Assembly: GCA_018389105.1 (NCBI GenBank)
Contig: JACATO010000308.1
Span: forward strand, 1,797,001 to 1,861,000
Origin: Nautilus pompilius
Taxonomy: Eukaryota; Mollusca; Cephalopoda; Nautilida; Nautilidae
Direction of reading: 5' to 3'
Length of the DNA: 64,000 bases
Both the position numbers and the translations under genes were made by a program. The notes beneath the pieces are model-generated. The model searched no databases. It was given only the letters and a program-made list of their open reading frames with translations, and had not been told where the DNA came from. This document shows, one piece after another, positions 42,801 through 54,800 of the stretch (position 1 is the first letter of the stretch; every line of letters starts with the position of its first letter).

Positions 42801-45800
42801 TAATTATTTGCTTCTGAGTGATTAAAACATTACTATATATGACTATGCATGATAACTTGAAAGAAAAAAAAAAGCTTTATGGAATTTCTATATATATATA
42901 TAAAAATTACGTGTTATATTCAATATTAGCTTTCAATATATGCATATACATTCCTGAGCCTTACCTGATAACATCTTCACCAAACATGGTGTAGCTTGGA
43001 CTTATCACTGACTCCAATGCCCAGCTGACCATGCTCATTGTTGCCAACTGTAAACACTTCACCATCAGTAGTGAGGAAGGCATAATGGTCATCCCCAACT
43101 GAGACTTTTTTAATCTGCTTGGTATGAAAGCCATCAAACACCTGGACATCAGTCTCTGCCAAAAAACCTTGCCATACACAAACTATTCCTTCCCTTTCAG
43201 TTTTACTGTAATGCAGAAGATATATGCATCCGAATTAGAATTAAAGTAGTAGCAACAATGAAATTTAGAATAAAACCTTAAAAAAATAAAGGAAAAAAGG
43301 TTATCCACCGCAATACTACAAAATAAATTTTAAAAGAATTTGAAGAAACAATAAAAATATAAGTGAGTGTAGTCAAATTGATGGATTTCTGGTCAACAGG
43401 CCATTCCGTGCCAAATCATCCAGATACTGGGAACCTTCCAGGATCACCATCTCCATTTCCCCCCTTTTTTCCTAGGCTTAAGTACTATAAAACTAGCCCA
43501 TATGTAAATTTTCAGTTCTATAGTCCAATTATTTCAGTCAGATTAACCATTCAAACAAAAGGGAAGGTGGGTCAATCATCTAAAGTTGAAAAACTAATGA
43601 AGTTATGCTCCCAATCCACCTAATGTATACTTCTAATCTGTCCTCATTTTGTTGATATGATGGAATTAAAGAAAGTTTACAGAATGTTGTTGGTGTAACT
43701 AATTTAGTTCACATGTATCTCTGTTGTAATAAATTATCAATGTTTCAGAAAATCTTTCCTGTCAATGTCCTCAAAATAGTATTGATAAAGACTTTAGCAT
43801 TGGATATAACATTTGATTAGCAACCAGTAGTTCATGATTTAAAATCAAGATTTCTAACTAGTATCAAGACCAAGATCATCATCAGCAAAGTCAAGGCTAA
43901 TGAAAGTTATCCTCTCAAAACCAAATATTCCTTGCAGAACAAAGGAGAGCAACAGGAAAAGTTCACCAAAAATGTCAATAATTTTATAACACCAGAAATG
44001 GTGATAAAAGTTAAAATTATTAAACATCAAATTCATGAAAGAAAACTCTCAGGCAGATATGGAGAACCTAGACTTGAGTGTGCCATAAAATCTTGCTAAT
44101 CAAATGCCAACCAGGCTTGACAAAGTCCTAACATAAAGAGTTACACACTAATGTTTGTCTTTATTTACTATTTTCTATAACAAAAACACTGTAACAACAC
44201 AGGTTTTCTAATTACTATGGCAGGGAATTGTAGTATACTATGGTACCTGTCAAGTAATTTATTTGATATAGAGTTAGTAATTTATTATCTGGATTGCTTT
44301 ACTTCAAAACATATATAATCAAACAGATTAACAGCATTTTATTAAATTCCAGCATATTTCTAATAAGTTCCAAATACAGTGATGGTTAGTTATTAATTAC
44401 ATTTCTTTAACAGCACATATTTGTAAATAAAAACAACATTCATAATGTGGACTTTATTTTTAAAAAAGTAAACTTTAAAAATTATTTTGCAAATAATTTT
44501 GCTCTGATCATTTGTCTAGTGTCTGTTAGCCTGTCACATTTAATATAATCCAAACCATAGGGAAACATGCCAGGCATTAGATGATCTGCTGCTAACACAA
44601 TAGGACTCCCTGCCCCAGATCAATATGTATCAGATAAAAGGTAGCTAAAGCAACCGCCCAAGGCAATCACACTGGCCCACAGAAATGAAGTATTGATACC
44701 TTCTGTCTATCATCATAACAATTAATTTAAGAAGAATGAACTCAATAACCTGATATTTAAATATAGTGACTGGTTTTTCTACTAGCATGAAGCAAAGAAC
44801 TGTCATGGCAACAGGACAACACAAAGAACCGGTTGATGAAAATGAATGTACATAATTTAACAGCAGATTTCCACCAGGAAAATTTGAACCTGAGCTTTTT
44901 TCTCTTTTTTTTTGTTTTTAAGCACCAGACTGAGAGGTTTTGTTTGTTTGTTTGTTTGATTCTTAAAATTCTGAAGTAAATGACGTATTCCAGTATTTGT
45001 CATCTGATTAACCAAGTTTCATATAGCCAAGCCTAAATATTTTTTTAAAATAGTAATATTAATAAGAATTATTCTAACCAGAATTATTTTTCGCAGATGT
45101 AAGATAATATGAACCACAAAAACAATTTTTCTTTAGTAAACAAACAAACAAAAAAAATCCCAATAATTAATGTTTACGTGATGTTTCAAGATTTTTGCTA
45201 ATAAAATTGACAGCAGATGAAAATGAACTGCACTAAAATGAAATTCCATAAAAGTGGATTGTTTAGAACCTTAGAAATAGCTTACTTTTTGAAGTGGTAT
45301 TATTTAAAGAGGAGATAGCGAGGAGACTGTAATAAGCAACCTTTTAAGAGTTAGCATCCAAAAAAGGAAAACTGAATATATAGAGAAAATTTATGCTGCC
45401 AATTCCAATTTATTATTGTTGTTGTTGTTGTTCAAGCAAGTAGTAAAGACAGTACTTTTAATATCATTATTTAAATGGCTAAAATAGTTCTAAAGAACAC
45501 AAAATAGAAACAAACAAACAATTATTGGCTGTACCAAATTAAAGATGTACGAATTTGAAAAGGAACAACTAATTATTGAAATCAAAAGTAAATCTTTCTA
45601 AACAATTTCTGTAATAAAAATATCCAGGCTATTATTCCACAATCTTAATTTTAAAAATTGTGAAAAAGAAAATTTACCTATTTGAAGATCACTGATAAAA
45701 ATGCTTAAAAATTTTCCACTTCATATATAAAAAAATATTTAGTTTGTAATTAAAAATCAGGTTTTTTTTTTCAAAACACTTATTGAAAAATTAAATCAAA

Positions 45801-48800
45801 TTTTTCTATCTCTATGTATCCAAAGAATACAGTATTTGTATGGTAATGTCATGAAATCTATCTGCCCATAAAATAACAAAGTATTTAACATTAGTACAGC
45901 TTTTTTCTCTTTTCAAAAGAAAACTGGTATATTAATGTTCCCTGAACACGTTGCAGAAATAGCTGATTTTTATTAGGGTCTATTTGTACATCTGCCAACT
46001 AAATGAAGCGACATTAATTACATGTACTCCATATTTAATCAGCCATGTGTGGAAAACAACTAGTATGGATTTTTTTGCTCAGCCATTCACTGAAAAGCAC
46101 ACTTGGGTTGTTGTGGATTCAATCAATCCGTTTGTTTTTCCCAGCAGCACTGTCTGCCTATATAATGAATATACGTCAAAATGCTCCGGCTGAAAAGGAT
46201 TTATTCTCTGACATGCTAAACTCTTTAGCATTTAGGAGAAAAGAAAGAAAAAAATACAGCCGATCATTTGATGCTGGTCATATAGCAATTTATTCATTAG
46301 GAAAACCAGCAGAGAACCTAACAAATGGAATGTGTTACTCCAAGTATGAACCTCACTACAACCGTGCTGCAGTGGGCAGGAAAAACCTTTTACCAATTGG
46401 TCCTGATAGGATTTTAATTATGTCTCCTGTCCTTAGACAGCCCTCGATGACTACCAGCCCTCATCAGAGTCGGTCAATCAGACATTCAAGGATTAATCAT
46501 TATCCAAGCACATCGGCACTGGCAGAAGACAAAGTAAGTAAAAGAGCAACAATCACACATTTTGGCATTGAATTAAACCAACCAAGGGAACACGTGTACA
46601 AACCTGGAGAAGAATTGTTAGGGAGGCTGATTTTAGATGTGAATCAAACCCTTGAGCTTAAATGTGTAGAATTTGTAGTTATTGGACATGCAACAGCAAC
46701 ATTTTTAAGTCAAACCCAATCTGGATCCCCAGGTACCAGAAGAGAGATTTACTTAAATAAACGAGCGTATCCTATTGGGAGCTTTGACAGTAAGTGGAGT
46801 TTAGTTATTGGAGCTGGTTATTATACTTCTAAATTCAGACTCAAACTACCATCTGACATTCCTTCAACAGTTTTTTATGAGAATTTACAGGCTGGATTGA
46901 TTCTTGAGATATCATACTTCATCAAAACATGTATATGTGACACATTAATGGAAGAACCATTTGCATTACACAATTCTAGAGTAATACTTTCTAAGAAAAA
47001 GATGTTTACTGTCAATCAGCCAATTAATATTGACTTGATTTCTGGATCATTACTTCCTATCCACCATGAAGAGGAAGCAATACTGACATGCAGTAGAAGC
47101 CGACACGCACTAGTGAGTCTTCATCTTGTTCAGTCTGTATACATGCCAGGTGACACTATTCGTTTGTATCTTGGGGTAAAAATCCAGGTTGGAAGAACAG
47201 TATCATCCATATTGGCAAATCTCATGCAAACTGTTACTCTTCAAGATAAAACTGAGCATATACATAACTGCACATCACGTGTTTTTTCAAGAAATCCAAA
47301 ACCAATGCATACTAAACTGAAAGAGAAATCAGAGGAATATATGTTCCAAGTAGTTTTGCCAGTTCCTGAAAACAGTATATCAACATATTTGAAAGGTTGC
47401 CATTTGTTTGCTGTGTCTTACTCGGTGCATGTGGTAATCAAGTTCTCTGGACTGAGCGGAAAGTTAACACTTCAGATACCAATAACCATAGCCACTAAAA
47501 CATGGTCACAGCAAGACTCAGCAGCTGTGTTTGGAAATTCAAATATAATCCCCATCTTTAAAAGTTCTCTTCGATATCCATACTTCACACCATCCACTAG
47601 GAACAATTCTTGGTTGTTGTCAAAAACCAGATATACAGCAGCACCAGAAGTTACTTCCAAATATACACCTTGGATGACTTGTTTTTGCTGTTGAAAATGA
47701 GACTGAAATAGTTTTCATAAACTGTTATAATATTTTTAAATTTAAAGAATGTAACTTAACATTTTTAAAATTCTGTATGAATGAAAAATATTTTGAAAAA
47801 TTTGTGAAATAAGTTTGGCTATTGTTTAAAACAACAAGCAGTTTTATAATCATATGAAAAATATCTGATTTACACAAATATCTAATTTAATTCTAACTAT
47901 TTTCCTTAATTTTTAATGCTAGATCCAAGCATACTTTTTTTTTTCTCTCTCTTGATCTGCAGATAATTTACAACTATATTGCTGAGCTCAAACTCACTTT
48001 AAAATGTAGAAAATTAATCATTGTAAAATTGCTCATAAACAATAAAAATAAAACAAGCTATTAGTGTGTTTTTAAATGTACAGTGACAGACCTCAAAACT
48101 AGATCAAATACCTGTGGCAAATGCTGACAGATATAAAGTCTATAAATATGTACAATCTATTATGTTATGTACTACAGTGGTCTGCAGATATGACACGTGT
48201 TTCTATCTGAAGATACCAGAAGCTATGCGTTCAGGGATTCAGATGGTGATTACTACCTAGAGCACTATGTAGGAAAGTTGACTAAAAGACAGTGAGAATG
48301 ATCACATGAATCTCATATTTCCCTATGTTATTATTGTGTCATAATCTGAGGTATGGTTGTAATATTTTAATTAAATCATTGGCACGAAGTTAAGTAACAA
48401 CAATACCATAATAGCTAGTAAGAGAAACGAAGTATCTCCACCTTGCTAAGAGATTAAGATAGTGAGAACAACCACTTTGATGCCCAGATTCCATAAATTT
48501 AGTTTCTATATATAAAGATAATTCACACTTTCCCTGGGTAGCTCAAACAGATGAATCTTAAGTCAAGCTAACATCTGTGCAATATCATAGAACAACATTA
48601 GGGTTTCTGACTCTGGACCAACCAAGAATGGTAACAAAATGAATGAAATAGTTCTACATACGAAAGGATGTTTTGTGGAAATCTTTAAAATCCAGAATCA
48701 ATGTAAAAAAAGTGTTTAAAATATTCTATAAGTTTGTAGCCAATCAGTTGTTTTTTTAAATGAAAATCTAAAACCTCTCCATAAAATCCATAACATACTG

Positions 48801-51800
48801 AAAAAAAAAAAAAAAAAACAAACTCTGCAGAGGTGGAATCAGACTTTGTTACAACTAATGTTATCTAAAGTTTTGGAATATACTCTTCTTCAGATTTACA
48901 CTAAAGTTCAACAAAAGTTTTAGGCAGTGAATGAAGGGCTGAGTGCATAGTGTGCTGGCCTGAAGGTCCAACTTCAATTCTTGATGAGAACTGACTTGGT
49001 TTGGAAAACCTTTGCTCTTTCATACCAGTATGTCAGCATGCCCCCAACCCAGGGACTCTGGTTTCTGCCCACAGCTAAACAAAAAAGTTCAATTATTTTC
49101 TGTTTCTTGTTAAAGACAATAATGCCAAGCCCCATGGCACTGCACCACCTCATTAGGTAACTCTACAGTCACTGAGGATATCATAGAACATGAAATTTTC
49201 ATCAAAAACTGCTGCATCAACTGTAAAAAAACTCCAGCTATTTAACAAAAAAGTGTGGCATCCTGCTACACATGCATAAAAATATCCTATTCTAAATAAA
49301 TGGTTTGTTTTATAGCAACACATTTACAATATTATACCAGATCATCAAGGGTAGATCTACATTTCTTGAATAGGCTTTATTTTATTCACAAGCCAGTTGT
49401 GACATATAAAATGCGTTAATCTAACTCACTGTCAGCTCAAGATTATGATAACAACTTGTATGGGGAAAAAAGTGGACATAATTTGAGCTTGTTCTTTAGA
49501 TGCTTATCCCTCCCATTCAATATATGATCTCCAGCAGTGGGTTCAGGACAACATTTTCAATTTATTATATATTCTTTTACTTTCTTTGTCTCATCTTATT
49601 TGTTAAACTTCTCTAAAACAAGTAAAAAAAAACAAACAAACAGGTGAGAATCTCTCAAAATGAGAAAAAGTCAAACAAAATGTAAAGTTAGTACATTTAT
49701 TTCTTTATCCTAATAGCGCTAATTTATTAAAACATCTGATGGAAATGGCATTAGCCATGGACATGATAAATATCCAATCAATAAAGTCTCACCAGCTGTC
49801 AGGAAACTAACCTGACTTGTGCTGGTTTTCTATAATGTAACTTGAAAAGAAAAAAATGCCAGTTGATTACTTTTTTTTTATGACTGTCCACTTTTTCATT
49901 CTTTGTCTTTGAAAGATAACAGCAAAGAATGAAAATAATTCACAAACCTTAAATAAAAATCTTTTTAAATGTGAACCAAAACAATTTTTAAAACAACAGA
50001 TCACAAGACCCCTTGCAGAGATTTTTACACAATAAATTAATAAAAATTATTCCATTCTTTTGTGCATTCATCAATTCACTTTCTTTCTTCAATTCTTGGA
50101 AATTAAAGTGAATTTTATATCTGAATAAAACATTGTTTCTGTTCCATTAAACGTAGCATTAAAAAAAAACTCCAAAACCTTAATGTTTAAATCTATGACT
50201 AGAAAGAGAAAACATCAACAAAGGATAAGGACCTTGTTTTAAAAAAAATATTTTATGAATTTCTTGAAATATAAAATGAAATTTTATTTAGCCTTATGAA
50301 TAATAAAATAGTTAATCCATTGATCAGCTGTGCAACATTATTCTGTAGAAACCTGTCCCACTGCTCTCCAAGCAATCCTAGTAATGTTCTGAAGGCTGAT
50401 GCCCTGGATATCCAAACTAACAAAAGAACTGATATCATGAGCTTCTGTGAGCTGCAGATGCCCAGTATTACTGATTCTCGGCAGTGTGACTGGGTCCTAT
50501 AGTATTTTACAAATAAAATGGCACTGGTCTAAAAGACATTACAGTCGACCCCCGTGTAATCGCGGTTCGGCATTCGCGGCCCCGGTTATTCGCGGAATTT
50601 TCCCTAGAACCTAACTAATAATTGTTCGTGGAAACTCCCACATATTCGTGGAATCACAAATATCTTCCACGATTTTTTTTATGGCTTTTTTCGTGGCAAT
50701 ATATATTTTTCACGCTTTTTAACACTAAATTATTAATAACAACATAATTTACTAATTTTGTAATATAAATACTAACGTAAATTCAGCAAAATATCAATAT
50801 AAAATAAACGCTATTGGCTGGAGGTTTGAAAGTAGCCAATCCGAGAGCATTATTCATTTATCCTCGCTGCTGATTGGCTGCTGCCCACGAGGCGCTGTCT
50901 CATGCAGATGCAGCCCAGCATCATCCCAGTTCACCACATGCAGCTATCTCAACTGTTTCTCTGAGTGTTGTATTTTTTATCAAATTATTATTATATATTT
51001 ACTTATATTTTTTTATTATATTTTACGTTATATTTTGACGTTTATAGGCATTTTTATGGACCACGCCCAATATTCGCGGTTTTCCACTCTTCACAGCGGG
51101 TGCTCTAGGAAGGTAACCCCCGAGAATACCGGGGGACAACTGTATTGTAAATAAATGGAATGTTAAATATAAGATCAAATTTTATCTGGCCCTTTGAACA
51201 ATCAAATTTACTACTGATGTAGTTAACCAAATTTCTAAAGTAAACACCAAAAATATGCTGTTAGTTTTTTTTTAAAAAAAAGACAAAAGTAAAGAAATGT
51301 ATAAATAAATTGCAGTTTGAATAAAGAAAAAGTTGTCATGCAACAGGATTCTGATTACAAGTTTTATAAGATATAAAAACAAATCCAATATTTTATTAAA
51401 GAAATATTTATTGAATTCCACTATAGTCACCTTTAAAGAATTCCCACCGCATGCAGTACAAGAAAGCTATAAAACAAGGTGAACAAGCAGCAGCCTAACA
51501 GCAGATAAGAAATAAAATTAAAAACCTATATAAAACTTCAAATATACCTTTATAGTAGGACTATCTGGCATAATGAATATGGTTTTACAAAGATCAAAGT
51601 TGGTGTAGTTATTTATAATTTACTATTTAAAAACAAAAACTTTTCAAAATAGGCATGTCTGCCAATCCATATACAAGCACATCTGTAAAAGTATATAATT
51701 ATATAATTAAGAAGATTAATTTTACTCGGTTTATATAGTTATATATGTGAACATATTAAAATATTTCAAAATCAAGTTTCTCACAAAAATGAAAAGCATT

Positions 51801-54800
51801 CTTTTAGAAAAAATATTTTAAATTATTTTTTAAAAATACTCTACTGCACGTAGACAGAAATGAATTTAACATCTGAGTAATATCTTGTGGAAATTTATGA
51901 TCATTAATCAATATAAAAAATTATCAGTTTCTGAATTTAATCTTGTTTGCACATAAGAACTATTAAAATTGTATGCACATGCAAATCAAGGTAAATTTTT
52001 TAAAAAAGGTTAGTGAATTCTTTTAATAATTAATTAAGTGATACAAGTAATAAAAAGTTGTAAATCAATAATCATTAAACAAAAAACAGACATTCTACCA
52101 GTAAACTGTGCTGTTTCAAAACAGATTATATATATCTGTCCAATTACAAAGCTTAAGTTAGTTGTAACATATGGAAACAAGTTGAATTGTTTAGTGTTTG
52201 GTGATAGCACAAAGAAGGGGAAAAAAGTTTGTGCACAAATTATCCAGATTCTAGAAAGTCTCCTAAGTGTAAACATTTGCAATCAATAAGTAAAACTTCT
52301 AAAATTTTCAAGAAATAGATATAAAACTTATAAAAGACCTTTTTGAGCTAAGAAAGCATTATAATTTTTATATTTCAATTTATATTATATGCATAATTTA
52401 AAGTCATTAAAACTAATGAGAGAGAAGTGAATGCATACTCGACTGAACAACATATATATATATTCTGATAACTTTAATTTAAAAAATCTCTTTAAGGACA
52501 TAGGCTGATGATGTAGAAAGCATGATATACTAACAAAAAAAGTGGCCATAAGAGAATACCAAGATGCTTGTTGTAAAAATAGGTAAATATTATTCACTTA
52601 AAACATCACCTTATACATAATTAACAGACTTAAAAAAACAACAATGCAGTACTAGACATTTAAAATAAGAATTAAAAATGTTTTCTCTGGTGTATTCTTG
52701 CATATGTAGATAAAAAATACAAAAATTATGAATCTAGGAGATAAGGGAAGTATTTAATTTATACATTTTTAAAATGGAAAAAAATTTTTATTTAGTTTCA
52801 TAAATAAAAAATTGAAAATTGATCAAATAAAATTGATTCAACATTAAATTTATATTTATTAACCACAATGTATATTTGAAAAATGCCTCTAATTATATGA
52901 CTGATAAAAATATTTGTGATTAAATAATAAGAAATATATAAATTAATCAAACAAGGAATTTGTCGCTTTCTACAGGCTTACAAAATCTGTATTTAAATGT
53001 ATATTTTTTTATCATATGAATGTGTTAATAAAAAAATAATAGAAATGAACATTGAAATATTCTGAAAAAAATCATTTGTTTTATCTGCTGAAATTGTTGG
53101 GTTTTTGTTCGTTTTTCAGTGAGTTTTAGTGCTATACTAAATTTCTTATTTTTAGATATTTAGATTTTAGTGAAAATTTACAAAGCAGGATTATCTCCCT
53201 TGAGTATGACATAAGAGAGATTTCTTAGTTAAAATATTACTCTAAAATATGTGCAATGCTTAGTAAGCTGTATACACACACACACACACACACAAATACA
53301 CATCATCATAAATAAAGCACCACCAGATTTTCCTTCATCTTTTTTTTTATCTTTTTGTGGTGCTTGTGTGAGGATGCGTGAAAGTTCATGTATGCATGTG
53401 TATCTCTGAGGAGAAGGGAGTGGAGAGTGGTGGCCAAAGCCGTGTAGGGGTTGAAATCCAGTGTGGGGCAAGCTCCCGTTGAGGCCTAAAAGGCTGGGTT
53501 GAGGCGCCGAAGCACCTCATGTATCTGGCCGCCGAGGCAGCCAGAGTTAGGGGCGCAAGCACCCCATGTTAGAGTGACCACTTCCCCAGCCAAAAACCAA
53601 TCATGGGAAAAAAGCCTCAGCACGTCGAGTCCGAAAACCGGTCTCGACTCACCTAACCTTCCCAGCCAGATAGGCAGGCCAAAGGCAAAAAGTGCTCCTC
53701 GCCTCCACTCTTTTTGGGCAGAGGACTTTCCATCTACAAAAGCCACTAAGCAGAATACTTGCCTCCCCACCCCCATAAGATTGACCCCAAGTGACCTCTC
53801 CCAAAGGGCATGGTCCTTGGTCTCAAAGTAAAACAATGCAGCAATAAACCACTTATATAGTTGAGTGAAATCATCTAAGCTTGACTGTTTCGATCCTCTC
53901 ACATAGGCCTCATGTATTTGGCATATTTTGATCTGGGATGCTTTGGAAAAATAAAGTATGATATAGCTACTTATACATGAACAAAGCAACATCAATTAGA
54001 AATTTCATGTCTAAAACTGCCATTGTTTAAAAGAATGGCATAGAAATGCTACACAGAAGATCAATAAATGGAATTAAAAATTCTTTGCTTTTCTGTAGGA
54101 ACAGAAGAAAACCTGGCATGAACCTATCGATCATTAATCATCTTATTCATAAAAACTTTTCACAACACTTGCTGATAGAGGACATAGTGGAACTTCCCAT
54201 AAAATGGCTCTTAGAGAAGAAAGGGTAATCATTTAAATAACTTATCACAATCCCTCTGCAAATGCTATAAACCTCTGAAGAACCAATGCAGTATCCACCA
54301 GAGCAATCTCCATCAGACTGAGTAACTCAGTTAACATACCCATTGACGTACGAAATGTCTAAGGTTGTCAGATCAACATAAGCAAGCTAAACTTGATCAA
54401 GCTCTAATGAAAATTGAGGACACAGAAGAAGGCACATGCACTGGTCCAATAAAAATAAGTTACTTCTAACAGTGTCAATGGTCAAATGAGAGTTTGGCAA
54501 TGCAAAAGCCAAGTTCATAATCAAGAAAAAATTGCTGAGATTTTTGTTCATGGTAGTAGATTTGTCATGGTGTGGGAATGTGTATCTTATGATTAAAGCT
54601 TGATGATGTTACTGTGTCTGGAACATTAAATTCCAAAAGATACCATGAAAATGTTTTGAGCCTGTCATTGTTCCTCATTCTAATAATCATCCACTTACTA
54701 CTAGACTGATATTTGTAGCTGAAAATGCCTCATTACAAGACAATGCCCCATTGAAATTTTTCTAAAGTAAGTTCTTTGCTTGGCCCATGTTATGGGCCTG

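Noticed and set aside
42976..42979. Alternative donor (TTTG|GTGAAG) for alsin exon 2 that would avoid the TGA
   Set aside because: It leaves two bases, which does not fit the phase of exon 3, and drops the PCLVKML segment needed for RCC1 spacing.
46045..46164. Upstream extension of the arrestin-domain frame (40 extra codons)
   Set aside because: The extra residues are hydrophobic and look like translated non-coding DNA, and a splice-acceptor-like tract sits just before ATG 46165. I prefer the later start.
53486..53995. 169-codon minus-strand frame and 110-codon plus-strand frame
   Set aside because: They arise from the GC-rich insert; neither shows a recognisable domain and both run past its edge.
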